Origin: Nitrospiraceae bacterium UBA6898
GTDB lineage: Bacteria > Nitrospirota > Thermodesulfovibrionia > Thermodesulfovibrionales > UBA6898
Length of the DNA stretch: 42,454 bases
Assembly: GCA_002448975.1 (NCBI GenBank)
Contig: DKBO01000079.1
Coordinates: forward strand, 1 to 42,454
Reading direction: 5' to 3'
Part shown: one piece after another, positions 8,113 through 17,300 of the stretch
Position numbering within the stretch: the stretch's first letter is position 1
Layout of the letters: each line of letters starts with the position of its first letter
Program-made: the position numbers and the translations under genes
Notes under the pieces: generated by a model
Databases searched by the model: none
What the model saw: the letters and a program-made list of their open reading frames with translations, nothing else
Told to the model about the DNA's origin: nothing

Positions 8113-9054
8113 CTATTTCGGGGTCCTTAATAATTCCCTGAAGGACCAGGTAAAGGTACTTTTATAGATGTTCATGAGTTCTTTGACCCGGGGACTTTTA
8201 CTCTTAAACAGGACGCTCCAGACATACTTTCCAAAGGTCAATATGCCTAACTCCAGAGAAAATAGCAGTGCGTACCATTGTCCGTTGTGCTTCCAGTAAT
8301 AATATTTTAGGGCTTTTTCAGCTTCAACGCCCGCAAACACTTTCACCTGGTTTGAACTCTCGCCGCCACAGTGGATGATCGATGCATCTGCATCATAGTA
8401 AATGCCCCACCCGGCATCAAGCAGTCTTCTGCACCAGTCTATTTCATCACCATACATAAACTGCTTTTCGTCCATCAAGCCGACTTCATCTATTGCCGTT
8501 TTTCTAACGAGCATGCACGCACCAAGAAGACCTTCAACATATCGCGAGGTCTGATGGTCCCAGTAGGACTGGTATTCGCCGCCGAACAGTTGCGTTCCGG
8601 AGAACCTTCTGGACAATCCTGAGAGACGACAGAAGTCATAATAGAGGTTCGGCAAGTTTCTTGCGCAAACATTCTGGACTGTCTTGCCGTCCCTGCATAA
8701 CACCTTAGGTCCGATAGCGCCAATATCATCATGCCGGTCAGCATATTCTACTAATGGTGAGAATACTTCCTCAATGAGGACTGTATCCGGGTTCAGAAGT
8801 GCGACATATCTTCCTTTTGAATCTTTTATCGCCTGGTTATTCGCCCTGGAATAACCGGCATTCTTCTCGTTTTGAATTAGCTTGACCTGAGGAAAGTCTC
8901 TATTTACCATATCAGCGCTGCCATCTGACGAGGCATTATCAACAACAAACACTTCAAACGTGATGCCTTTCGTAAATCGATTGAGGGATGCAAGACATTC
9001 TCTCAGTAACTCTCTTGTATTCCAAGAAACTATGATGACGCTTAAATCTATCAT
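8113..9054 (-). CDS. GT2 glycosyltransferase, rhamnosyltransferase (WbbL)-like
   Basis: This 313-residue GT-A fold enzyme starts DLSVIIVSWNTRELLRECL and contains VDNASSDGS, NAGYSRANNQ and the metal-site equivalent LLNPDTVL. QFMYGDEIDWCRRLLDAGW supplies the catalytic-base region. This set is typical of the WbbL-like GT2 branch, many members of which transfer rhamnose from dTDP-L-rhamnose. No rml genes occur here, so the donor is open. The C-terminal 60 residues are hydrophobic/basic and probably membrane-associated. It starts 3 nt after the stop of the previous gene, so the two are probably coupled. Confidence 0.88.
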   Translation of the reverse strand: MIDLSVIIVSWNTRELLRECLASLNRFTKGITFEVFVVDNASSDGSADMVNRDFPQVKLIQNEKNAGYSRANNQAIKDSKGRYVALLNPDTVLIEEVFSPLVEYADRHDDIGAIGPKVLCRDGKTVQNVCARNLPNLYYDFCRLSGLSRRFSGTQLFGGEYQSYWDHQTSRYVEGLLGACMLVRKTAIDEVGLMDEKQFMYGDEIDWCRRLLDAGWGIYYDADASIIHCGGESSNQVKVFAGVEAEKALKYYYWKHNGQWYALLFSLELGILTFGKYVWSVLFKSKSPRVKELMNIYKSTFTWSFRELLRTPK

Positions 9055-9057
9055 ATG

Positions 9058-10302
9058 CTATAACAGTTCCAATACCCTTTCAAGTATTACATCTACCCTG
9101 TTATGCCAGGTGTTTCTTCGTGCAACTTCTATCCTTTTCCTGCGCATGTCACTATCATTTTCCCGGAGGGCATCCCTGATATATTGCGAGTATTGGAACT
9201 TATCTGATGTAACATATATCAGTTCTGCGAAGCGGTCGGCAGGTGGCATAGGTGTAGCTACTATCGGCTTCCCTGTCGCCAGGTATTCATATATTTTTAT
9301 AGCATCAGCCCCCGCTGTCGTTCGATCATTGTTTTTGATGTTTATCAGCACGTCGCATTTTCTCATAATCTCGGCAGCCTCATAATGGCCTTTCGGGCCG
9401 AGGTAAGCCAGGTTATCATATTCGGCAGTCAGCATGTTGATATCCTTTAAGCATTCATCTGTCGCCCAGCCTATGAGCATAAAATTAACCTCAGTATTAT
9501 TGCGGATGATAAATTCCAACAACTCCATATCCACTTCTTTGTTCAATATCCCAATATACGCAATTGTTTTGCGATCATTTTTCTTATCATGAGCCTTCTG
9601 AAGCGTCTCTATATGATCGCCGCAATCAACTCCATTGGGAAGATAATCTATTTCTCGCTGTGCATAATCTCGGTATTCACTCATGTTGAATGACGGTGAC
9701 GTTGCAAATATCCAGTTGCAGTTCGGAAGTATTTTTTTGTAATTGTCAACAAGCTCCTTCTTTTTAGCCATATCTTCTGTCCTGCTGATATCATCATCCA
9801 CCAGATCAGCGATGAGAACATCATGGTTAATAGCTTCTATTGCGTCGGGCATAAATATTGACGGCGGATACGCAAACAGTATTTTTCTGCCCGATGAATG
9901 CTTGATAAACCTATTAAGCATTTTGTATTGCTGCCGTTTCACAAAATCATTAATTCCTACGAATACTGCGCTCCTCCCTACATAGACGAGAACAACACTA
10001 TAGACAAATAATTTATTCGACTTATCGACAGCGACAGGCCATAGAGAAACCCCTTTTTTAATTTGCCCTGCATATATCTTTTTTAATGCGCTGTTCTTTT
10101 CCTGGAGCCATCTCAGCATCAGGTAGATAATGCCCTTTATGCTGATATGCTCTATATGCAATACTCTTTCGACACTATCTCTTTTTGCAATATCCCGTGC
10201 AAAAGCCTCATGTCTGCGGTTATAAAGCCCCCAATCATTGAGTCGCCATATAAATATAAACTGGAGCTTATGGTCTGCTTTCATTTCGTCCGGCATCTTC
10301 AT
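9058..10302 (-). CDS. Glycosyltransferase, GT-B fold (GT1/GT4-like)
   Basis: This 414-residue protein has a GT-B architecture. Its central segment contains ILFAYPPSIFMPDAIEAI, ADLVDDDISRTED, WIFATSPSF and YLPNGVDCGDH, and the C-terminal donor-binding domain contains YIGILNKEVDMELLE, IKIYEYLATGKPIVATPMPP and the family's terminal helix. This matches the group of bacterial teichuronic/exopolysaccharide glycosyltransferases lacking a typical GT4 N-terminus. Donor and acceptor are not predictable. Its start overlaps the end of a 66-codon ORF of doubtful status and follows the interrupted GT4 gene. Confidence 0.85.
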   Translation of the reverse strand: MKMPDEMKADHKLQFIFIWRLNDWGLYNRRHEAFARDIAKRDSVERVLHIEHISIKGIIYLMLRWLQEKNSALKKIYAGQIKKGVSLWPVAVDKSNKLFVYSVVLVYVGRSAVFVGINDFVKRQQYKMLNRFIKHSSGRKILFAYPPSIFMPDAIEAINHDVLIADLVDDDISRTEDMAKKKELVDNYKKILPNCNWIFATSPSFNMSEYRDYAQREIDYLPNGVDCGDHIETLQKAHDKKNDRKTIAYIGILNKEVDMELLEFIIRNNTEVNFMLIGWATDECLKDINMLTAEYDNLAYLGPKGHYEAAEIMRKCDVLINIKNNDRTTAGADAIKIYEYLATGKPIVATPMPPADRFAELIYVTSDKFQYSQYIRDALRENDSDMRRKRIEVARRNTWHNRVDVILERVLELL

Positions 10303-10502
10303 TATAAATGGCCGTCGCCATTATCAACGATAACTGTCCTGTATCTTCCCGAAGCGCAGAAAAGCGTGGATGCAGTCATAGCTGTAATGCCTAAATGTAC
10401 GGCAAAACCAGGGTCTGCAGCAATACGGATTATGAGGTCAAGATATGTCTTCATGAGGGGCAACCCCGCACTTTCGTAGATACCTTCCCTGAGATACAGC
10501 AT
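10302..10502 (-). CDS. Short ORF of unknown status (66 codons)
   Basis: An ATG-initiated frame fills the 215-bp interval between two glycosyltransferase genes; its TAA overlaps the first base of the next gene's ATG. The product shows no domain or signal peptide that I recognise and has a mildly hydrophobic middle (PGFAVHLGITAMTASTLF). No convincing ribosome-binding site precedes it. It may be a remnant of a deleted gene, or simply open sequence. I cannot assign a function. Confidence 0.25.
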   Translation of the reverse strand: MLYLREGIYESAGLPLMKTYLDLIIRIAADPGFAVHLGITAMTASTLFCASGRYRTVIVDNGDGHL

Positions 10503-10517
10503 ACGATCTTAAAGATA

Positions 10518-11765
10518 TCAGACCCTGTCATTCACGTGCGCCATCTCTTCGTAATACTGTATCTGGCTGTCAATTAATCTGTCGGCGCCATAATTATCCT
10601 GAACGTGGAGGCGGCCGAAGGAACCAAATTGCGGCCATATTTCGCCGTGCTCCATGAAGTACAAAATTCTCTCTGCCAATGCCTCATAGTCGCCTTCGTC
10701 CACTAAGAAGCCATTCCTGCCGTCAATAATCTGATCCGGCAATCCGCTGTGCCTCGTTGCGATGACAGGCATTCCTGTTGCCAACGCCTGAGAAATGATT
10801 GTATTCATGTCCTCTTACTCCATGTCTCCGTTCCGGGCTGTCTTAGATGGTTGGACAAATACATGCATGCCCATAAAAAAAGTTATAATGGCTTCCATGT
10901 TCATAAAACCCTTATACTCTACAATGTCCTTTAATTTCAATTGATCTGTCAGGGCAAATAATTCATCCTTCATCACCCCGTCTCCAATGATGTAGCATTT
11001 GAAAGCTTTCTTGCTTTTTTCCTTTACGATAGCGAGTGCACGCAAAAGATCATCAAACCCTTTTTTCTCTACAAATCTGCCCACAGAGATAATGTTAACC
11101 GGCTCTCCATCATGAGGGGTTCTCTCTTTGTAAGGATAGGATTGCAGATCAATGCTTACCGGCAGAACTTTTATTTTATTTTTTTCGAAGCCCTGAGCAA
11201 CGAGTCTCTCCTTCATGTTATGAGACATTGCAAAAAACAAGGTCGATTCTTCTTTCAGTTCGGCGTAATAATCAGACCGGTTTTCATTAAATATGCGGCT
11301 TGCGTCATAACCATAGAATGTTGTTACTATTTTTTGTCTTAGTCCAAGAATTTTTTTTATGCTTAAATAATTATTAGCGACAGTGCCAAAATGGCAATGC
11401 GCTAAATCAAACTTTTTGTCAAGAAAGGGTTCGATCCAGAACAATAAGCTCAGTGATAATGCTTTCCGGCGATATCTTCTTATGTTAAATATCTTAAATA
11501 GCAGAAGGGGATGAGTAACGAAAACATGTGCTATTTTGGGAATTGCACTACGCAGTCTTGTAACAATGTTTTTGGGTGTATCAAGATAGTGAACGAGCTC
11601 TGCCATGTTATAGGTATGGTATCTCTGAGAAATATTTTCCTTGTCCCCTTTGTGAAAAGAATATATTTCAACCTCAATCCCTCTATCCATCAAGTCGGCC
11701 ACCTGGTTAATGACAAACGTCTCTGAGACAACGGGAAAACGATCTACGATAAAAGCAATCTTCAT
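10518..11765 (-). pseudogene. GT4 glycosyltransferase interrupted by an in-frame TAA
   Basis: Residues 1-316 form a GT4 enzyme: VDRFPVVSETFVINQVADL at the start, then VGRFVEKKGFDDLLRALAIV, YIIGDGVMKDELFAL and HVFVQPSKTARNGDME. A TAA stop at 10815-10817 follows. The same frame continues after it with EDMNTIISQALATGMPVIAT, RHSGLPDQIIDGRNGFLV and the normal family C-terminus to 10518. Without the stop the protein would be about 415 residues, the normal length. The stop falls inside the E-x7-E donor-binding motif, and the second Glu appears as Ser-Gln, so the region is altered beyond one base. A truncated product would lack half of the nucleotide-sugar site. Causes could be true inactivation, phase variation or a sequencing error. 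Confidence 0.8.
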
Positions 11766-11768
11766 TTT

Positions 11769-12875
11769 TTACTTGCGCGAATAAAATGACTTTATAGCCG
11801 CACAGACCTCGAGCACTTCCTCTTGCCGCATCTCGGGATAAAGCGGCAAAGATAATATGTCGGCCATTACCTTCGTCGTAACCGGCAGTCCATTGCCGCT
11901 CTCACAGAGGAATTTATACGCTGTCTGTTCAAAAATAGGTTTCGGATAATGAATGGCCGTCTCGATCCCTCTGTTTTTCAAGTAGTCCTTCAATGCATCA
12001 CGTCGTTCGCTCCGCACAACAAAAAGGTGCCATACAACGTCATGATCCTTATCGGAATGGGGTGGCAAGATCAGCGGCAATCCCTCAAGCTCGCTCAGAT
12101 ATAACATTGCCAGCACTTTTCTTTTTTCGTTCCATGCATCTAATTTATCCAAACCCCAATGCAATATCGCAGCCTGTATTTCATCCAGCCGGCTGTTAAC
12201 GCCCTCCCTCTCATTGTTGTATTTCGAAACCTCGCCGTAGTTTCTCAGTTGTCTGACTGCGTCCGCTGCCTCCTTGCTGTTGGTAGCTATCGCACCAGCA
12301 TCGCCAAAAGCACCCAAATTTTTTGTCGGGTAGAAGCTAAAGCACCCGATATCTCCCATCGTTCCGACCATTTTATTCTTATATGCCGCACCCTGCGCCT
12401 GGGCCGCATCTTCTAAAACTTTCAGTTTCTCTTTTTGGGCGATTTCCGTTATCCTTTCCATATTTGCCGGATACCCATACAAATGTACCGGCAAGATTAC
12501 CCTGGTTTTCAGCGTGATCTTCTTTTCTATTAATTCCGGATTTATAGTGAAATCTTCTTTGTCTATATCAACGAATACCGGAACCGCCCCCGCCATTCTG
12601 ATTGCGCTCACCGTCGGGGTTGCAGTATTCGCAACGGTAATGATCTCATCTCCGTGTTCAATGCCCAACGCTTTTAATGCCAAAAAGATTGCATCGGTTC
12701 CTGAATTGAGACCAACTGTGTAGCGGGCACCCACATATTCAGCAAACTTTGCCTCAAACATCTCGAGCTCTTTCCCCAAAATAAACCAGCCACTCTTCAG
12801 AACGCGCCCAATGACATCATCTATTTCCTGTTTGTAGAGTGCATACCGTCTTTTCAAATCTATAAACGGGACCAT
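11769..12875 (-). CDS. fdtB: dTDP-3-amino-3,6-dideoxyhexose aminotransferase (DegT/DnrJ/EryC1/StrS)
   Basis: This PLP aminotransferase of 368 residues has the sugar-aminotransferase marks. FIDLKRRY is at the N-terminus, GLNSGTDAIFLALKALGI binds phosphate, HLYGYPANM follows, D156 in LEDAAQAQGA contacts the PLP ring nitrogen, and K185 in SFYPTKNLGAFGDAGAI forms the internal aldimine. NSRLDEIQAAIL closes the core. It lies 1 nt after an FdtA-type ketoisomerase, which makes the FdtB/QdtB role (amination at C3 of dTDP-3-keto-6-deoxyhexose to give Fuc3N or Qui3N) the best reading. The sugar stereochemistry cannot be told from sequence. The dTDP-glucose synthesis genes rmlA and rmlB are not in the window. 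Confidence 0.88.
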   Translation of the reverse strand: MVPFIDLKRRYALYKQEIDDVIGRVLKSGWFILGKELEMFEAKFAEYVGARYTVGLNSGTDAIFLALKALGIEHGDEIITVANTATPTVSAIRMAGAVPVFVDIDKEDFTINPELIEKKITLKTRVILPVHLYGYPANMERITEIAQKEKLKVLEDAAQAQGAAYKNKMVGTMGDIGCFSFYPTKNLGAFGDAGAIATNSKEAADAVRQLRNYGEVSKYNNEREGVNSRLDEIQAAILHWGLDKLDAWNEKRKVLAMLYLSELEGLPLILPPHSDKDHDVVWHLFVVRSERRDALKDYLKNRGIETAIHYPKPIFEQTAYKFLCESGNGLPVTTKVMADILSLPLYPEMRQEEVLEVCAAIKSFYSRK

Positions 12876-12876
12876 G

Positions 12877-13308
12877 TTATTTGTCCTCTTTTACATATTC
12901 CATGAACTGTTTATAGTCCCTGATATAGTCGCTTTTGTCATAATAATCATCAGCCAGGACGAGAATAACGCAATCCCGGGAAAATTTCGTCATGGTATGC
13001 CACAATTTCGGACCCAGACGTATTCCGTAATAGGGACTGTCAATGATGAAGTTCTGTTTCGTCTCCCCATCATCAAGCTGTAAACGAAAGGAGCCGCTTA
13101 AACAGAAGATGTACTGGTCTAACTTCTTATGTGCATGTTTGCCGCGCACCGCTTTCCGGTTTGACAAGTTTGTAATATAATAAATTCTCTTGATCTCGAA
13201 GGGGACACTTTTTCCGGCTTCGCCGATTACCAACGCACCGTCGGGAAAATCGTCATAAAATTGCAGTTTAATTATTCCGGAATGTTTTACTTTTATTTTT
13301 TTGTTCAT
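12877..13308 (-). CDS. fdtA: dTDP-4-keto-6-deoxyglucose 3,4-ketoisomerase (FdtA/QdtA, cupin)
   Basis: This small 143-residue cupin of the WxcM/FdtA family carries the paired active-site histidines H58 and H60 in RKAVRGKHAHKKLDQ, equivalent to His49/His51 of the characterised FdtA. YIFCLSGSFRLQLDDG and YYGIRLGPKLWHTM complete the barrel. It converts dTDP-4-keto-6-deoxyglucose to the 3-keto isomer used by the adjacent aminotransferase. Its ATG overlaps the stop of the upstream GT2 gene by 4 nt, and its stop is 1 nt before fdtB, so the three are co-translated. Whether the product is the D-galacto (FdtA) or D-gluco (QdtA) isomer is undetermined. Confidence 0.88.
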   Translation of the reverse strand: MNKKIKVKHSGIIKLQFYDDFPDGALVIGEAGKSVPFEIKRIYYITNLSNRKAVRGKHAHKKLDQYIFCLSGSFRLQLDDGETKQNFIIDSPYYGIRLGPKLWHTMTKFSRDCVILVLADDYYDKSDYIRDYKQFMEYVKEDK

Positions 13309-14300
13309 TCTAATGATTTTCCTTGCTCCCTGCTCCCTACCATCATTCTTTTTATTGACTGTAGCCCCTTATATAGAGGGGTATCGTTCAACATATTATA
13401 GACAGGCGAAAGGAAATGATGAGCCGAAGGAAGGTACCGGTAACGAAAACTCTGAAATACGACGCCGTATGCGATAACACGCTTTATCGGCGCTTTAACT
13501 GCCGAGGCTCGTCTATAATTCAGCTGTGCGAAGAATCGCCTGCCTTCTTTTTTTATCAGATGCTTATTTTCTTTTGAAGCCAGATCACACATCAAGTCCA
13601 ACAACATGTGAGAATCTTCACACCATTGTCCAACCTTGACAGAATACGTAATTTCGCCGGGATGGGTTCGAAAGCCCGCCTTGATATCAGCAACGTCCGC
13701 TCTTCCGAATTTTGCTGCCAGTCGGAGCTCGGCCATCACGTCCTGAAAAAGGTTATGCTTTGACTTGAAGCCACCAATCTCTCTTAGCCTCTTCGTATTA
13801 AATAACGTGCTGCAAAGATAGAAGGTTGTCTTATTTGTAAACCATCCCCTGAATAGTTCATCCGTTGTAAATCCGGAAGCCATATTGGGGCAGAGTCGTA
13901 TTGCCTGGCCTTCTGCATCGGTTACTCGCGTGCCCGTTCGTATAAGTCCAACACCGATTTTGTAGTCAGCCGCTTTCATGCAAACGTCTATAAAATCACT
14001 GTCAATCAGATCATCGTCATGCAGAAGTAAGAAATAGTCGCCTTGAGCCTTTTCGAGACAAAAATTGAAGTTATTGTTCGCCCCGATGTTGGTGCTCTGC
14101 CGGAAGTACCGTATGCGCGGGTCATGGAAGCCTTTGACGACCTCTTCGGTGTTATCCGAAGAACAGTTGTCCGAGATCACAACCTCCACCTCCTGATAGG
14201 TCTGGCCCAGTGCGCATTCGATAGCGTTCCGCAGATACCCGTTCGCCCTGTTATACGTAGGAATGGCGATTGTGACTAATGGAAGTGTTTTATCCGTCAT
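13305..14300 (-). CDS. GT2 glycosyltransferase
   Basis: This 331-residue GT-A enzyme opens LPLVTIAIPTYNRANGYLRN, followed by VVISDNCSSDNTEEVV, the donor loop STNIGANNNFNFCLEKAQGD and the DxD-type metal site FLLLHDDDLIDSDF. It is a standard repeat-unit GT2; the sugar is unknown, but its coupling to fdtA/fdtB makes transfer of the 3-amino-3,6-dideoxyhexose a fair guess. It is the first gene of the packed series that runs to wecB. Only 83 nt separate it from the large secreted-protein gene, and a strong hairpin fills most of that gap. Confidence 0.88.
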   Translation of the reverse strand: MTDKTLPLVTIAIPTYNRANGYLRNAIECALGQTYQEVEVVISDNCSSDNTEEVVKGFHDPRIRYFRQSTNIGANNNFNFCLEKAQGDYFLLLHDDDLIDSDFIDVCMKAADYKIGVGLIRTGTRVTDAEGQAIRLCPNMASGFTTDELFRGWFTNKTTFYLCSTLFNTKRLREIGGFKSKHNLFQDVMAELRLAAKFGRADVADIKAGFRTHPGEITYSVKVGQWCEDSHMLLDLMCDLASKENKHLIKKEGRRFFAQLNYRRASAVKAPIKRVIAYGVVFQSFRYRYLPSAHHFLSPVYNMLNDTPLYKGLQSIKRMMVGSREQGKSLE

Positions 14301-14333
14301 GACAGATCAGAGAATTGCGATGTCTGCCCTTCA

Positions 14334-14371
14334 AAGGACATGGGCCGGCGAAAAGGCCGGCCCATGTCCTT
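14334..14371. terminator. 16-bp perfect hairpin after the LamG/SGNH gene
   Basis: Positions 14334-14349 pair perfectly with 14356-14371 around the loop GAAAAG; the stem is GC-rich in its upper half. It starts 12 nt past the stop of the LamG/SGNH gene and ends 33 nt before the GT2 start. On the minus strand only three U residues follow the stem, so it may be a leaky terminator, or a stabilising 3' hairpin, that lets part of the transcription enter the glycosyltransferase operon. Confidence 0.75.
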
Positions 14372-14383
14372 CAGGCTTGCGTT

Positions 14384-17300
14384 CTATGGCTGAATCGAAA
14401 AGAACAAATCGCTGGTATCTTTGCCTATGGTCTTCCCTGTGGCATCTTTCAGGACCACCATGACCCGACATTTATTCTTTTGTTTCGGGACAGTCGGCAC
14501 AGTCCCACTAAAACTACCCGGATCACCATCAATTTTTTGTAGAGTTTTCCATGTAATTCCACCATTCTTCGTATATTTCAGGATCACTTTTGCTACTGAG
14601 CCCTGAACAGATGGGCTGGTCTGCCATGTGATTGTTAAGGGAGTTCCTGCCGTCAGTGTTTCTCCACCATTCGGCGTCGTCAGCCTGACTGTTCCTTCTA
14701 TCGTGAAGAGTTCTGATAGGACCTTTCCCACTTTCACACCCTGCGCCGTATAGGCTACGACCTTGATACGACAGCTCATCTTATCCTTCTTTTGCGGTGG
14801 GGTGGGCCAGTTATAGGCGCGTTCCAAAATATTTTTGTCGATCAGGTTCCATGTTGTTCCGCTGTCCATTGAATAGAGCAATTTAAACTTTACCGCTTCA
14901 GGCGGCGCAGTCCATTGAATACGGTATGTCTCGCCTGAAGGCATCTTTTCAGCAGGCTGCGGCGTTATGAACGAAAAATAGTCAATGGCAGCAAAATTCG
15001 CGGTAATGTTCTTGTCGCCGTTCATCGTCACTGCCAATGGATTTGCCGAGCCCGTGGCATCACCGCTCCAGCCGGTAAACGTATATCCCGCAGCAGGTGT
15101 TGCTGTCAGCTGTACGTTCGTGCCATCAGCGTACACCGACTGATCAGGATTCTTGGCGACCGTGCCGTTGACGGCATTGATATCCAGTGAGCGCGGGATG
15201 GCCGTAAAGTTGGCGGTAATGTCTTTATCGGCATTCATAGTGACGGTAAGAGGGTTTGCCGAGCCCGAGGCATCACCGCTCCAGTTGGTGAATGTATAAC
15301 CCGCATCAGGTGTTGCTGTCAGCTGTACGTCCGTGCCATAAACATAGGTTGCCTGATTTGGACTCTTTGCAACTGAACCATGGACTGCCGGGACATTCAG
15401 CGTATACAGGATGGCCGTAAAGGTCGCGGTAATGTTCTTGTTGTCGTTCATGGTAACCGTACGCGGATTTGTAGTGCCGGTGGCATCGCCACTCCAGCCG
15501 GCAAAGGTCGATCCGGCCGCAGGTGTGGCTGTCAGGGTCACATCGGTATCAGCGGTGTAATCCTCTGTGCAGTCACTCCCGCAGCTTATCCCTCCGTCAT
15601 TGCTCGCTATCGTACCGGTCCCGGTCCCCGATTTCGAAACCGTCAGTGTATAGTTGTTTATACAGTATCCCTTCAAAAGCAGCCCGTCGTTATAGTGCTG
15701 CAGGACTTCGTAGCCGGGCAGGGACCGATTATAGAAGGCGACCTCGTCAAGACTTCCGTGAAAAAGATATTCGCCTGCGAGATGTCCCATATTGATCACG
15801 GTCGCAGCATCAAAACCGGATGAGTAGGTGAAATCCTGTGAATCTGTCTGTTCTCCGTCAACATAAAGAATGTTTTGCCCGAAGACACCGTCACGAACTC
15901 CCACAACATGATGCCAAGTCCCGTCATTGATGGCGGGTCCTGTCAAAGAAGCCGCCGGGCCATCACCGGAATTGTCGAGCAGAAGAAATTTCGCCGAGCC
16001 GGTTTCATTGCAGCCCAGATACCACTGGAGCCCCGGAGATACACCTGCGTCACGCCCAATGACAACCTCGAAATTTCCATTACAGGTTTGGCCGGCCACC
16101 CCTTTCAGCCAGAACTCTATCGAGAAACTGTCGGTTGAACCCCAGTCAAATGTAGTATCAGCTGCCACGTTCACTTCATTATTTCCGTTGAACAGTTGTG
16201 CATTATTGACACGCCCGGTCGTAAGCGAAGGGCAACTCGTACAGGTCGCATCAATACCTCCATAAAAGTCTCTGTAAGGAGATGTGTCCTCTTCAAGCGT
16301 CCAATAGTGAGACATGCCTGAAGGACATACGAGCGCATTTAAGATAATACTCTGTATATCGCCCCCTATTACGTTCGTGGCCTGAATTTCAACAGCGAAA
16401 TTACCGCTTGATGGAGGTGTTCCTGTGACAAGGCCTGTGTTGGTGTCGATATTCAGCCAATTGGGGGCCTTTTTAAGGCTGTAAGCCGGCGCCGGTTTTC
16501 CCGTGGCGGCAACGTCATACCTGATTGACTGCCCCACTGCTGCAAGCGTTAAAGGAGTTGAAATGATCACGGGTGCAGCATCTCCACATACCGGCAAGAA
16601 CGTATTCAGTCCGTTAAACCATACATCAGCCATCTTCTCATAACCCGCTTGTGTCGGATGAAGGGCGTCTTCCATATTATCTGGATAGGTAAGGGCATGT
16701 TCCTGATCAACAATAATAATTTTATCGCCATTGGCAATGCGGTTTTGAGCCATGCTCACGACATTATTATTAAATGTCGTAATTGCCCCGATGGGAACTT
16801 GCTCATTTATTATGCGGGAAAGAATAACAGTCACTTCCGAACTTGTATCTGCCTCATACTGGTCGATCTCATCTAATATTGCTTCAACATAAGCGGCGCT
16901 CGTATTGCCGGTACCATCTACTTCGTTGGTGCCGATATGCAGCAAGAGAACCTCGGCAGGATGCGTTGTCAACCAGGTATAAACACTACTTGACACGAGA
17001 GCTGCGGTATACGCTCCGTGCCCCTCATGGTCGATATCAAATGAAGGGATCGCCAATGCCCCGGATTGCTGGCTCCCGACAAAATTCACAGGGTAGCCCA
17101 AATTACTCAAGTCCAGGTACAGTTTTTGACGATACCCGATTTTGTAGTTATCATTCGTTACTGAAGGCCGGTAACCGCTCGTGATTGAGTCGCCGATCGG
17201 CATGATTCTGACCGGATTGGTACAGTCGGCACAATAGCCCTGGCGCAGACCAACAGACCCATCCCTATAATGCTGCAGAATCTCGACCCCTGTTAATGCC

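Noticed and set aside
10815..10817. Stop-codon recoding (selenocysteine or pyrrolysine) in the interrupted glycosyltransferase
   Set aside because: The codon is TAA, which is not used for either, and no special downstream structure is seen.
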